Shown: piece by piece, positions 11,240-22,800 of the stretch
How the letters are laid out: each line of letters begins with the position of its first letter
Position numbering within the stretch: position 1 is the stretch's first letter
Assembly (NCBI GenBank): GCA_016584305.1
Contig: JACEEZ010022714.1
Span: 747,501 to 811,500, forward strand
Length of the DNA: 64,000 nucleotides
Origin: Chionoecetes opilio
Taxonomy: Eukaryota > Arthropoda > Malacostraca > Decapoda > Majidae
Reading direction: 5' to 3'
Program-made: the position numbers and the translations under genes
Notes under the pieces: model-generated
The model's database searches: none
What the model saw: only the letters and a program-made list of their open reading frames with translations
Told to the model about the DNA's origin: nothing

Positions 11240-12537
11240 CAGTTCAAAGGAAAATGAAAAAGGATGGCGGGTATCGTACACAAATATAAATGGGCTAGTG
11301 TCAACATTAACAGAAGTAAACGATTACCTAAGAGCCAAGAAACCAGACATATTGGGTTTAGTAGAAACGAAGCTGAGTGATTCTGAGGATGTGCCAGTTG
11401 GGGAGGGTCAATATAATGTATGGAGGAGAAACAGAAATCAGAAAAAGGGAGGTGGTGTAATGATGTTAACAAGGAAGGATGTGGTAGTAGGGAATGTGGG
11501 AAAAGGAGAAGGTATGGCAGAGGTGTTGAAGGTAGAGTTGGTGATGAAAAAAGGAAGAATTTCTGTTTTTCCTCTGCCGTTAGTTTTTTTCTTTGACTTC
11601 TTTAAACAGTACATTCAAACTGGCTCTTTCTTCCTCATTCATATCTTTTCTTATCCATATTTTCGTATATTCTTCTGTCTTAGTATACGTTCCACCTAAG
11701 ACAAATTCCTGGGGGAGAGAGGAGTATGGAGACATGATAAGAGACACAAGCAAATGTTTAAAGAATACGATGGAAAATTGTGAGAACATAATTTTGATGG
11801 AAGATTTTAACTGCAAAGAAGTTTGCTGGGAAGAATGGTATACTGAAGGAGGAGAAGACTCATGGGGTGGTACATTATTGGATTTGGTAACGAATAACAT
11901 TATGACACAGTGGATTAAAGAGAATACAAGATTCAGAGGTAGCGAAGAACCATCAAGACTAGATCTACTATTGACGAAAGAACTGGAAGTAATTAGTAAA
12001 GTGAATTATCAGTGCCCACTTGGAAAGAGTGACCATGTACTTATTGAATTTGAAGTAAATGATAGCAAAAAAGAGGGGAGAAGAGAAGAACACAAGACAG
12101 GAAGATACAATTATGGAAAAGCAGACTTTGACGGATTAAGAAAAATTTTCGGAGAGACAGACTGGAGTAGTTTCCATGCAACAAGGAGTACCCAGAAAAA
12201 ATGGGATGAGTTCATCCGAATTTACACAGAAGGAATAAATAGTTATGTTCCAAGGATAGTTATCAGAGAAAAGAATGAATGGTTTAACAGAAAATGTGAA
12301 TTAGCAAGACTAGAAAGAGAAAAAACATGGAATAGTTGGAGGAAAAAAGGAGGTATCAACCTTTGGGAGAAGTACAAAACAACTAGAAATGAATATGTAA
12401 GAATCCGAAGAGAAGAAGAAAGTAACTATGAGAGAAATATAATAGAAAAATGTAAGAACGAACCGAATCTTTTCTATAGATATATAAATGGAAAAATGGA
12501 AAAGTGTACGAAGATGCATTACAACAGGCTGAGGTAA
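11240..12537 (+). pseudogene. LINE ORF2 endonuclease region
   Basis: Endonuclease signatures are present: YTNINGLVS, DILGLVETKL, the GGGVMML block, then after a disruption VYVPPKTNSW, the EDFNCKEVCW catalytic-type motif (normally GDFN) and LGKSDHVLIEF near the end (SDH motif). The domain cuts target DNA for target-primed reverse transcription. It is split at 11578-11683 by an inverted copy of ORF1 sequence that shifts the frame. The linker after 12100 is charged and leads to the reverse transcriptase. Confidence 0.8.
11578..11683 (-). repeat. Inverted copy of ORF1 segment 11044-11145 inside the endonuclease
   Basis: The plus strand here is the near-exact reverse complement of about 100 bases around 11044-11145, with matching blocks such as TTTCTTTGACTTCTTTAAAC against GTTTAAAGAAGTCAAAGAAA. 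It replaces about ten codons of the endonuclease. It looks like a templated insertion made during reverse transcription or repair. Confidence 0.9.
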
Positions 12538-12639
12538 TGAATAAGTGCTTACAGACTGTATTTACAAGAGAAAGTGAATTTAAAACGAAAAATATAATAG
12601 CAAAAGAAAATATAATGGAAGACATAAAAGTAGACGTAA

Positions 12640-13900
12640 TAGAAGTAAAAAGGCTAATGAAAAGTCATGATGTGAGAAAAGCCCCGGGTCCGATGGAGTG
12701 TCGAATTGGATAATGAAAGTGCAAAGTGCAGTAACCAACTAGCAGGAAAGTTACATAGTGTAATTGAGAGTTCACTCAAGGAGAGCAGAGTCCCGCTTGA
12801 TTGGTAAAGAGCAAATATTGTGCCAATTCACAAAGGAAGAGACAAAGAAGAACCATTAAATTACAGGCCAGTATCATTAACAAGTGTAGTGGCAAAAATG
12901 TGAAGGACAGATGGTTGAAATATTTGGAAGAGACAACACACTCGCAGGTGGCCAGTTTGGATTTAGAGGAGGAATGTCATGTACAACGAATTTATTAAGC
13001 TTTTACTCGAGAGTGATCGATGTGACACAGGAAAGAGAGGGGTGGGTCGATTGCATATACTTGGACCTAAAGAAGGCATTTGACAAGGTACCTCATAAGA
13101 GACTGCTCTGGAAGCTAGAACATGTAGGAGGTTTGCTGAAGTGGATGGAAGACTTTTTGAGCAACAGAGAGATGAGAACATAATATAAGATCAAAAGTCA
13201 GAATGGTGCAATGTGATAAGTGGAGTTCCTCAAGGATCAGTAATATTTTCAGTATTGGCCCCAGTGATGTTCTTGGTCTATGTAAATGATATGACAGAGG
13301 GAGTGAACAGTTCTATGAGTTTATTCGCTGATGATGCTAAATTACTAAGAAAAGTAGAAAGTAAAGAGGACTGTGAGGATTTACAAAAGGATCTAGATAA
13401 GATTTTCAGATGGAGTCAACTATGGGAAATGGAGTTTAATGCTAAAAAAGTGTAAAGTGATGGAAATGGGCAGTAGCAAAAAGAGACAGAGAGGAAAGTA
13501 TTCGATGGGAAATGAATGGATAATCAAAACAAAGGTCGAAAAAGATCTGGGAGTGTGGATTACGGATAATATGTCACCTGAGAAGCATATAAACAAGATC
13601 ACAGGAGATACATATCAGTTGCTGAGGAATATAAGTGGCATTCAAATATCTGGATGAAGAGATGATTAAGAAATTGATAACATCTTTGATTCGACCAAGG
13701 TTGGAATATGCGGCAGTGGTAGTGGTCACCACATAAAAATAAGGATATAAGGAAGATTGGCAAAAGATTGACAAAGAGCAGCCACAAAAATGGCTCCAAC
13801 CCTGAGAGATTTAACATATGAGGAGAGACTTTCAAGACAAACTCCCAACTCTTGAGAAAAGAAGAGAAAGGGGAGATTTTATAGCAGTGTATCAATCAAT
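12640..13900 (+). pseudogene. LINE ORF2 reverse transcriptase, multiple breaks
   Basis: Canonical motifs appear in order across several frames: RKAPGP (motif 1 region), NYRPVSLTSV, GQFGFRGGMSCTTNLL, YLDLKKAFDKVPH (motif A), SGVPQGSV (motif B), FADDAKLL (FADD catalytic motif C) and EKDLGVWI near the thumb. Stops and frameshifts fall near 12715, 12808, 12900, 13182, 13455 and 13655. It is a dead copy. Confidence 0.85.
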
Positions 13901-14164
13901 AGCATCAATAGGTCTGGAAAAAATTGATAGAGAAGATCTGTTTGTGTGGGACGATAGAAGTGCATGAGGTCATGAGAAGAAATTGAAAAGGACAATATGC
14001 AAGAGGGACAAAAAAAATACAGCTTCCCGTATAGAAGCATAGAAGCCTGGAACAACCTTGATGCAAAAGTGATTAATGCAAGAAGTATTCAGGACTTCAA
14101 AGGCAAGCTGGATAATAGTAGATTTGGAGACGGGACGCATATTCACCAACTGTAACCTGCAGGG

Positions 14165-15720
14165 GCACTCCGATTCAAGTATGGGAAATTCTTGAGTTTT
14201 AAGGCAGACCCAAAGAAAACGAACGCGCAGCAACACACCGTATGGTGTGGAAGTAATTTGCTTTTACTCTGTCCTACGTAAGTATAGCCTGGGTTCTTAT
14301 ATGTTTATTTGCTGTGTATTTACATGTATTGTTAAGATAATAGCAGCAAACGGGCGCAAAAGGCGTAAAAGATATGTTTACGGGGATAAATAAGCTGAAA
14401 ACGACTCAAATAGAGATTTCAAAACAATATATCGAAAAACTAAGTCCAGATTCGTGATCAGCACGTACGAAAGCTAATAGGAACCAAGTGTCATAAAAAT
14501 CTGGGGCCAAAAAAAATGTGGCCAAATTTTGAAGGCAAATTTTTCTTGGAAAGTGTCGTGAAAAACACATTTTCATGTATATCTCAAGAACCGTAGCAGC
14601 TAGGCGAAAACTGTATAGACTATAAACGATTCAGCCTGCGACTGTGGTCCCTCTGGTATAAACAGATTAAAATTACATCAATAAATAATCCAATAAATCA
14701 AAGTTTTGTAAAGGTAGAAAAACATCTCAAATACTTGATTTGCTAAGAAAGAACGGATAGTAGGATCCGTATAAGAACGGATCCGTAGGGTAGATCTCGT
14801 TAAGCTGGACAATTTATTTTGTCGATTTTCGTCTAGGGTCAATAGTTTCATTGTAAAATGTCGTAAAACCAAATCAAGCCAGAGTTTTGGTTTATTTGCA
14901 GCCCAAATGTTGAAAACTTGTATTTCCATACATTCGTGAAATTCTTTTTAAAAAAATTATACATTTTTCGATGTGCAATAATATTTTTTAATAAATTAAT
15001 CCAAAAAGGGAATATTTTTTTTGTGAAAGGGCTAAAAAATATTTACAGGATAAATAATTGAGCACGGGTAAATAGGTCTTTAAACACATGCGTTTGCGTG
15101 TCTACAAAAACGTTCATTCACAACTTGGACAATAGTCATTGAGACTTAAATTAATATAAAATATATATATATATATATATATAATATATATATATATAAT
15201 ATATATATTAATATATAATGGGAAGAGGGGGAAAGGGGCATTTTTGGGGGGGTGAGGTCTTTTTGGATAAGCCCAGGTGCAATACAAAGCTTTCAGGTCA
15301 GTTTCTTGAAATATGTTCATTGCTTTTTTTTTCTCTATTTCTCTCTCCTCTGCTATTTTGTCTTACACAAAGTTTATACCACTAACTTAGACAATGGGGC
15401 ATTTGCTTAAAATTTTATTAAATAATATAATAGGGGAGGAAGAGACAAGGGCAGTTTTGGGGGGGGGAGTGAGGTCTCAGGCCCCCTTCTCAGTTTTATC
15501 CTCGTAAACATATCTTTTCCCCTTTTGCGCCCTTTGCTGCATTATTAAAAAATACATGTAAATACACAACAAAAAAAACATATAAGAACCCAGGCTGTAC
15601 TTACGTAGGAAAGTAAAAGCAAAATTTCTTTTCCCCACATACGGTGTGTGCTGCGCGTCGTTTTTTTTTGGGGGCTGCCTTTAAAACTCAAAAATTTTTA
15701 CACATTTAACGGTGTGCCCG
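14165..15720. repeat. Inverted repeat joining two LINE 3' ends
   Basis: The left arm 14165-14395 and right arm 15487-15720 are reverse complements with small gaps. Landmarks are CTTGAGTTTTAAGGCAGACC, CACACCGTATGG, GGGTTCTTATATG and ATGTTTACGGGGATAA on the left and their complements on the right. The loop of about 1.1 kb is AT-rich and non-coding. It contains a repeated block (GGGGAGGAAGAG...GTGAGGTCT) at about 15220 and 15433. This looks like two LINE 3' ends tail to tail. The right arm shows homopolymer noise. Confidence 0.7.
15158..15215. repeat. (AT)n microsatellite
   Basis: An alternating AT tract with a few AA and TT interruptions, inside the loop of the inverted repeat. Confidence 0.95.
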
Positions 15721-15837
15721 GGAGGTTTTCCCGTTTGGGGAATATGCAGACGGGACATAGAGGATAGCTCTTTTTCCTGTATGTTCAATAGGAAAATACA
15801 CACACAACACACACACACAACACACAAAACAAAACAT

Positions 15838-16165
15838 AGGGCAGGTGATAGCGTGCTGGTTCCATTCTTGGGGAGGCGGTTCGAATCCTGCGCTCCCCGG
15901 GGTTTTTCACTACAATTTGGGCGGTTACTTCCCCCCGAGCAAGGGGAGGGGGGGGGTGTGGGGGTGAGGTCCCGCAGCCCCCAAAAATCGGTAATAATGA
16001 GTTCAAAGCTCGCAGAGAGGGTGAAAGGCGATCGCGAGCCAGCTCGCTGGGCAAGACAGGGGGGGAAATTAAAAAACAAACACAACAAACACAACACACA
16101 CCACACACCCCACACACACACACACACCCAAACCCCCACACAAATACACCTGTAAAGCACAACAG
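15838..16165 (+). mobile_element. tRNA-derived SINE with CA tail, copy 1 of 3
   Basis: A tRNA-like head contains the B box GGTTCGAATCCTGC. The body starts TTTTTCACT, then GGGCGGTTACT and GAGCAAGGGGA, and carries ATCGGTAATAA and GGCGATCGCGAG. It ends in a CA-rich tail (16077-16145). The same body recurs in the next two units. Confidence 0.8.
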
Positions 16166-16171
16166 ATACCA

Positions 16172-16439
16172 CGCTGCCCATGTGGCTTAGTGGTTAAAAG
16201 CATGGTAAACCACTCTATGGTCCTGCATTCAATCCCTGCTCAAGGGATTTTTCACTGACAAATGCGGATAATTACTATCCCCCTTGAGCAAGGAGATGGG
16301 GTTTGGGTTGAGGGCCCCCGCTTTTTTCAAGATTGGCTCTATGACCTCTAAAACTTTCCAGGAGCAACTGAACAGCTGCTGACCTAAGTCCCAGCACGTG
16401 ATCAGGGCACGGTGAATAACACACACACACACACACACA

Positions 16440-16480
<41 letters not shown>
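16172..16480 (+). mobile_element. tRNA-derived SINE with CA tail, copy 2 of 3
   Basis: The head has a good A box (TGGCTTAGTGGTTAAAAGC) and a B box (CATTCAATCCCTGC). The first half of the body matches copies 1 and 3 (TTTTTCACTGACAAATGCGG, CTTGAGCAAGGAGATGGGG). The second half differs, so it is a subfamily or mosaic. It ends in (CA)n, 16419-16480. Confidence 0.8.
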
Positions 16481-16481
<1 letters not shown>

Positions 16482-16762
16482 GCCACGATGGTCAAGTAGA
16501 TACCGCGCTGGCCTGTCATTCTGTTGTAGCCGGTTTGAATCCTCACTGCTCCCGGTGATTTTTCACTGAGAAATTCGGGCGGTTACTGTTCCCCTTGAGC
16601 AAGGGGATGGGGTGTGTGTGATGTGTGAGGTCACAGCATTACCCAAAGATCGGTAATAAATAGCTCCAAGCTCGCACCGGGATGAAGAAACTGGCGATCG
16701 CGAGTCCGACTCGCGTGGACAAGACCATGGGTGAATAACACACACACACATACACACCTAGG
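16481..16762 (+). mobile_element. tRNA-derived SINE with CA tail, copy 3 of 3
   Basis: The head begins CGCCACGATGGTCAAGTAG directly after the CA tail of copy 2, with B box GGTTTGAATCCTC. The body has TTTTTCACTGAGAAATTCGG, GAGCAAGGGGATGGGG, GATCGGTAATAAATAGCTCC and GGCGATCGCGAGTCCGACTC. The tail is (CA)n at 16737-16757. Confidence 0.82.
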
Positions 16763-17264
16763 CAAGTAGGTATACCTTAGGAGAACCTTATGGTAAAAAC
16801 TAACACTATGGTTAACATTTAACCATTGGAAGGAAGGTGCGATAATTGCCGTAAAATTTTCAAGACAGGGTAAATTTGTGTCTTACCTCATGTTCATGAA
16901 AATAGTTATGTATTTACTTTCCAGATTAGCACATATATTTACCTCACCTAAGGATCTCTTTTTGGCAGTTGTTTGAAAGGATGTTCATTAGTAGATTAAG
17001 GGAACATTCAAACAAATCCCTGAATAGTTATGACTTTGTTCTGGAGAACTCATATCTTTGGTAGGAGATGTAATGATAAGTAATGATAAGGTATTAAATT
17101 TTGTATGTCATTATATCTTACAAGTACCGTAGATAACAGTATAGTCGCCAGCTTGAATAATGTCGCCAGCCGCCAAATATTACGAATTTTAGCATCACTA
17201 CTGATTTGTATGTGCCACGGAAGATGATACACAGTAGTTTATATCATGACTGTATAATCTACCC

Positions 17265-18305
17265 CAGTGCTATTCAACCTGGGTGGACGGTCCACCTTAA
17301 GGTGGACGAGACTAAGTGAGGGGTGGACAGGTGGGTGGACGAGATCATGCCCACTTATGATTACAAGTAGTTTTTTTCTGATTTCGAAGTCTTTGATACC
17401 TATGTGAGAGATTGTGGCTGAGAACATGATGATGGTAAGCATACATGCAGCGTACACTGCAGGTACGAATGTCCCACTTGATTACCAGACACCTTACTTT
17501 GATGCAGGAAAACCTTGACTTATATTTCCAAGAGACCTGCAACATGTGGATGCTTACTCCCTTTTCAGATGATGAAACTGATCATTATGATTACCTATTG
17601 GAGCTTCGAGTGTAATTTTCTCAAAAAGCAGCTTTCAAAACATTTGGCCATCCCATGCATTTCTGGGTTGTCCTGCTTGATACTCAGAAATACAAGGAGT
17701 TAGCTTTGCAGGCAACAGCCATGTTTGTGCAGATGCTAACATTATATCTGTGTGAGCAAGGTTTCTCAAGCTTAATCTTAATCAAGGCAAAGAAAAGGAA
17801 TGCCATTCCGAATTTAGATCATGTCATGCGGGTTGCACTTGGAAATCATCTGATGCCTCGATTTAAGCCGATAGCAGACAAATTGCAACAGCAGCCAGGC
17901 CACTGATTTTTGTTTCTTGAAGGAAAAGAAAAGGCTTTATTTTCTGGAATACCAAATATAACGCATATTATGTGCAATTTTACTTTAGTTCATGAAAAAA
18001 TGCATTTGCTCTGGAATTCCTAAGAAATGCTATTTTTTTTCTTGTATATTTATACTTTTAGACCGCATGTTTTATTATACAGAAGAATATGTAAACTGTA
18101 AATAGAAAATGAGTGAAACTACTTTTTCCTACCTATACATTTGTAGAATAATATAGTTTATAAATATGATTATAGCATATTTACAATTTAAAAAAGTAAA
18201 GAAAGTAAGCCGTGAGATTTTAGAGCAAAAACAAATTTGAGGTGGACAGCTTTTACCAAATCACCAGTAGGGGTGGACGACATCAAAAAAGGTTGAAGAG
18301 CACTG
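17265..18305 (+). mobile_element. hAT element remnant with 8-bp duplication
   Basis: Terminal repeats CAGTGCTATTCAACC (left) and CAGTGCTCTTCAACC (complement of the right end) are flanked by a perfect 8-bp duplication ATCTACCC (17257-17264 and 18306-18313), diagnostic for hAT. GGTGGACG motifs repeat just inside both ends. The interior carries only the C-terminal part of the transposase. At 1041 bp it is a deleted copy. Confidence 0.92.
17502..17906 (+). pseudogene. hAT transposase C-terminal fragment (ZBED5/SCAND3-like)
   Basis: The first segment, from 17502 to a stop at 17613-17615, contains MLTPFSDDE and LLELRV. The second (frame of 17655-17906) contains FGHPMHFWVVL, LYLCEQGFSSLILIKAKKRN and HVMRVALGNH, ending GH then stop. 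This matches the hAT dimerisation region of ZBED5/SCAND3-type transposases (LCE..FS.L..IK.KKRN). The catalytic N-terminal portion is missing, so it is a remnant. Confidence 0.85.
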
Positions 18306-18649
18306 ATCTACCCTGTTTCAGCGTTGTTTTATGCTTTGTATTTAACCGGTTTCAAATTTCACTAGGTACTCGGTTTTTTTTCGCGCGACGACGACGGCAG
18401 GAGAACACTCAGAACATAAATACTAATTGGCGACCTTATTGTTGGTCGCCACTCTGGTGATATTTTTTATTTTTTTTCATTTATAGCCATACTATGACAC
18501 AGATGAAGACACAAAATGACACAGACTCTCCAGGTAGCCCCTTCTAACTTTCCTGAAATCATGGATGTAGAAATGTAAGTATTAACGCCACCAGACGTCT
18601 GTAAATAAAAATAACGTTCTCCTGGCGACTTTAGTGTTATCTACGGTAG

Positions 18650-21600
18650 CAACTCAAAGTCTGCCAACCAATTCAATACACATATAGCTGCCGATATACA
18701 TTATCTAGTAGTAAGATGTTAGCCTTCAAAATGTTATAAGTGCTTGCAGCAGTCAGTCAAGTGTGCAGCATCAGTAGTATTTATTCTCAGGCAAAAAATT
18801 CTTGAAAATGTTAAATAAATTTATTAGAACCAGCAAAGTAGTGACACAGCTGATTAGCAACTTTTTTTTGGTAGAAAGTGAGTCAGAATGAAGTCTTTGG
18901 TCAGGGAGTCAAGAACAAGTCAAGAGGAGATGGTAGATTTGTAGTAAGGAGGGGTCATTTATCTCTCTTTTTTTTTCTTCTACTTGTCGTTGAATTGGTC
19001 TTTTAAGGGGATGGCAAAGGGTGCAGTCTGGTCAAGTGGGGGTGCACAAGGTCACGTCGACTGAACTACAATCGAGCAATGTAATGCTCCGTGCGTGGTA
19101 AGAGTCTAGTTTTGGGTATCGCCGAACGGCGTTACATTGCACTGGCCCACAAAGAACTTCTGAAATCTCGTCAGGATGTCTTCTACAGACGACCTGACTC
19201 AGGCTGGTAACCATAATTTGAGAAATAAATAATTCCCTTTCTGCTAGTAGCTGTGGTGGGGTTTGAACTTTGAACCCACCATCAACAGATACGCTCTCAT
19301 GCCAGTCGAGAGGTGTACCACGTTCCAATAAGATTAACCCACTTAGGAAGGTAACTCTGGTGGTTTTATCCATTACATATTAACCACGTGGCTTCATAGT
19401 CTCATATACTTCAGATTAAGTTTCTACAGTTTAGAAGAAACATTCAACCAATCAAGGGTTTGGATTTATGAAAGTTACATATTCACACTTTTCACAGTTA
19501 TATAAATGATTTCACCAACATATGGCACTGAACTTGTAATACAAAATATCTAATTAACATTCATTCAAACTCATTGAAAGAGAAGTAAAATCCATCCATA
19601 CAAGGATTTATCAAGTGATATCATAACCTTGGGATAACTTGATGTATGTGTACATGTAAGTCATCACTTTCACAGTTTATAGATCTTTACCAGTCATAAA
19701 GATACAGAGAAAATGAGAAAATACGCATGAGTAAGGCATTAGAATATGTGAGAATGCTCTACAAAATTGTCTTAAATTATATAGTGTCATAAAGTTTTGT
19801 ATTCTGATGTATTTGTGCTTTGATATTAAAGAAGAGACTGATAGGGAAGAGCCCTATGCAATGGCCATTGGCTGCAGCATTGATCATGAGGTACTACATC
19901 ATAATTAATGTGATGGCATGAGCCAACTCTATTCCAGTGCTACTAGGTGTAAAAATTTCTGCTTGTGTATTCAGATGTACAGAAACATAAGTAGTAAGCA
20001 GTTGAAATGGTTGAAGGTGAAAGTAAAAATAACAATAAAGAAACACGGATCAGTCAGGCAATGGTATACCTAACTGAAGAAAAGATCAAAGTTCAGTGCA
20101 TTGTCCATTACTTTTGGACTGTATTTGTAATGTGTATATACATTAAGATGTGTTATTATACCAATTCTCAGTCTAACTTGCAGCTATTCTGAATAGAAAA
20201 AATAGAAGGCATTGTGAGGCCATCAGATGAGTAGTTTGTTTTGACGGGCAACCGTCTTGAAGTACTACATGACTAGCCTAGTCATATTCTTTGAAAAATG
20301 ATGCACTTGAAATCACTGTCTTTTAAGTATTGTACTTTGTTTTAAGAAACTTTGCAGGGCACCATTTTCATATATTTGATGTAATTATTTGTACATAGTA
20401 TTATATGCATTATTATATTGTGTGTGTTGCACTAACCGGCCTCTCATGTCACCCTGATGAAGTGGATGTGAGTCATTGGAGAGATGGTGAGAACTCGTAC
20501 TGTCAGGAGCTAAGAAGAGGGAAAATATAAGGTTGCCTTAGTTGTGTCATATTTGGAGAGGAAATATGATTGTTCTGTATGCACTCGTCACTTTAAGTGG
20601 CACTTAATTTATCTCTTTATCATGAGCTATCATTGCTTATGTAATCTTCAGATAGTTATCATCTAATATACCATTATTCTAACATTCGCCATATACATTC
20701 TTATTGATTACATCTTACATTCGCCCTATGTAAATAATATGCTTCATCTAGACATGGGGCAGCAGTACTATATAAGATTCTTCATATATTATTGTTGAAG
20801 AGCTGTTAAGGATCCAGGGATACTTAGGGTCCATTGTTACTGCCAAGGTTTGTCTTGTGAAAGTTAGTGATAGGATCTGTCTTTCAGCCCTAGTGTTTGG
20901 TGCATCATCGAAGGATGTTCGTGGTGCCAAATGCTGTCACCTCATTTTAGAGTCAATCCAGTCTTTTAGATACAAACATACTGAGGCCTTACTGCAAGTT
21001 ATATTATTGCTGTTTTATGTAGTACCAATGTGGCATAGTAATCATTAGAGATCGGATAAAAAAGTTGTTATTTAGGCCTTTTTTCTTTTTTTTATATGTT
21101 ATGTATTTTCACCAAAATATGTGATAGAAAAACGAAAATATGTGGTTTTGATCAGTGCTTTATTTCCGTGAAAAATGCAGGAAAACAAAATCAGAAATGA
21201 TACACAACCAATCCTGCACTCAGGGGGGACAGGGATGGATTCCCCCTGAAATCTATTGACATTTCAAAACACTAGCCTTGTATAATACTGAATGAGCAGC
21301 AAGCCATAAACTGAAATTAAGTACATATAGCTAAAAAAAACTGAAAAATGGAAAGGAACATATGATTAACTTTTTGAATTAGCTAACGATTCCCCCCGAA
21401 ATTAAATTCTGGCTACAGACCTGTATACAAAACATAGTACTATAAAATATATATAGCTCAGACTGCTGAACGATTGTGAGGGAGTGTGGTGCCGACTGAG
21501 GGCTGTGGCAGGGCCGAGCCGCTGATATAAGGCTACCAACCTGGGCAGACATTCAGAAAGAGTTAAAGGGCACGGTGTTTAGCTTAACTAACTTCCTCGA

Positions 21601-21720
21601 TTTCTACAACCCGGAGCTCGCGGGGATTCTGGTACGAGATATGGCAGTGGCGCTACGGTGTCACTATGGGTGATCTTTTCCGCTTGATAATCTCTCTATT
21701 CGTAACTGGTCTTCCTGCCA
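18650..21720. other. About 3 kb without a supported gene
   Basis: AT-rich, with scattered short frames of no recognised similarity. A possible tRNA-like SINE head lies on the minus strand at about 19250-19330 (B-box-like GTTCAAACCCC). A phrase GGATAAAAAAGTTGTTATTT at 21053 recurs as a variant at 22571, suggesting a shared repeat terminus. Nothing else is supported. Confidence 0.45.
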
Positions 21721-21725
21721 TTTGG

Positions 21726-21865
21726 AGGAAGCAACCACCCCGGGAGGCGGGTCACAAACCCCGGCTAACACCCGATACCCATCACAGCTGGATGGACAAG
21801 GGCTTGGGGTTTTATTAAGGAAAAGAGAGCCATTATACCTTCAGTCTGATGCGTGGCGGTTAGTG
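21726..21865 (-). mobile_element. SINE remnant (tRNA-Val family body)
   Basis: Contains GGCGGGTCACAAACCCCGGC, CTAACACCCGATACCCA and CTGGATGGACAAGGGC, matching the body of the SINEs at 799-1033 and 45601-45795 in minus orientation. The tRNA head is absent. The following 100 bases (GGCGGTTAGTGGCAGC onward) are unrelated to those copies. Confidence 0.7.
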
Positions 21866-22270
21866 GCAGCTACCCGCCGGGGTGGTGAAGCGAGGTGGTC
21901 TGGGTGAGGTGCCGCCGTTCACCACTCGGCCCATCGCCCCATAACAAACTCATAATAAACTCACCACGAGTGTAGGAGATTGTTTTATGGCCTAATTTCA
22001 TTTGTATACTTGCCCTGTTCAGTTCTTGAGTCAGAAAACATCATATATACTCAATTTATGAGTATTTTTATGTATATTGCGTGCTCTACGCCACCCCTAC
22101 CGTGGTCGCTATGTTTTGACAGCTTAACGTCTTTAAGTACGTCATCAATGTGCCTGCAGAATGCCAGAACAGCTGATGGATGTCGCTAAGTCGTGAAGCA
22201 TGGACGTTAGCCTCTCTGAATGTAGCCCCTGTCTCGTACACGTCCATGATAGCAGATGTGGTGGACACCA

Positions 22271-22550
22271 TTCATGTCCTGTCTGTCCACTGATGGGTCA
22301 GACTGACAGCGGTATTTCAGTCTTCTGATTAATGTCTAATTATTTAAGTTACAAATAATTTCAGTATTTAGTTACATAAAGCGGAACATATTCTTTTCTG
22401 TCAGTGATGCAGTGTACGGTATATACCCGTTACCCCTGGCATCATTCACCAAAATCTGTTAACTTTGAACTCATTTCTAATAATTAGACAAATCGGAAGA
22501 TTGAAATACCACTCTCAGTCTGACCCATCAGTGGACAGACAGGACATGAA
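22271..22550. mobile_element. MITE with about 70-bp terminal inverted repeats
   Basis: Ends TTCATGTCCTGTCTGTCCAC (left) and its complement (right) continue as inverted repeats through GATGGGTCAGACTGA and on to TGTCTAATTA. The total is 280 bp and non-coding. I see no clear target-site duplication, so the superfamily is open. Confidence 0.8.
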
Positions 22551-22800
22551 GTTATCCCTTGCAAAGATTGGATAAAAATGTTGTTATTTAGGCCATTTTA
22601 GGTACATCTCTAGCAAAAATCATAATTTAGGTGTTTTTTTGCAAAAAAACGCTGTTTTATGTGAATAAATATTTTTTATGTACTTCACATATTTTCCCGA
22701 TTTCTGGTAATCATACATATCTTTGCCATTATTGCTGAAAAGGTAAGCACTGACTACTTTTAATTTCTCAAAATATTACCAATTCAGCCATGCTGATCAA

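Larger units (their letters stand above)
10382..14330 (+). mobile_element. CR1/Jockey-type LINE, decayed
   Basis: A two-gene non-LTR retrotransposon. A lysine/glutamate-rich coiled-coil ORF1 (10382-11142) is followed by ORF2 with an apurinic-like endonuclease (about 11240-12100) and a reverse transcriptase (about 12640-13900). All domains are in order but carry frameshifts and stops. The A-rich coding strand is typical of such LINEs. The terminal part after 14160 forms an inverted repeat with 15487-15720. Confidence 0.85.
17127..18646. mobile_element. TA-flanked terminal-inverted-repeat element
   Basis: The left end CCGTAGATAACAGTATAGTC and the right end, whose complement is CCGTAGATAACACTAAAGTC, form inverted repeats of about 25 bp continuing to GCCAG. 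Each is flanked by TA, the duplication typical of Tc1/mariner-type insertions. No transposase of its own remains. A hAT element occupies most of its interior, so the original was about 470 bp, MITE-sized. Confidence 0.75.

Noticed and set aside
19032..19373. 113-codon minus-strand protein
   Set aside because: It overlaps a tRNA-like (B-box) sequence on the same strand and has no conserved motif; it could be a SINE but lacks a second copy here.
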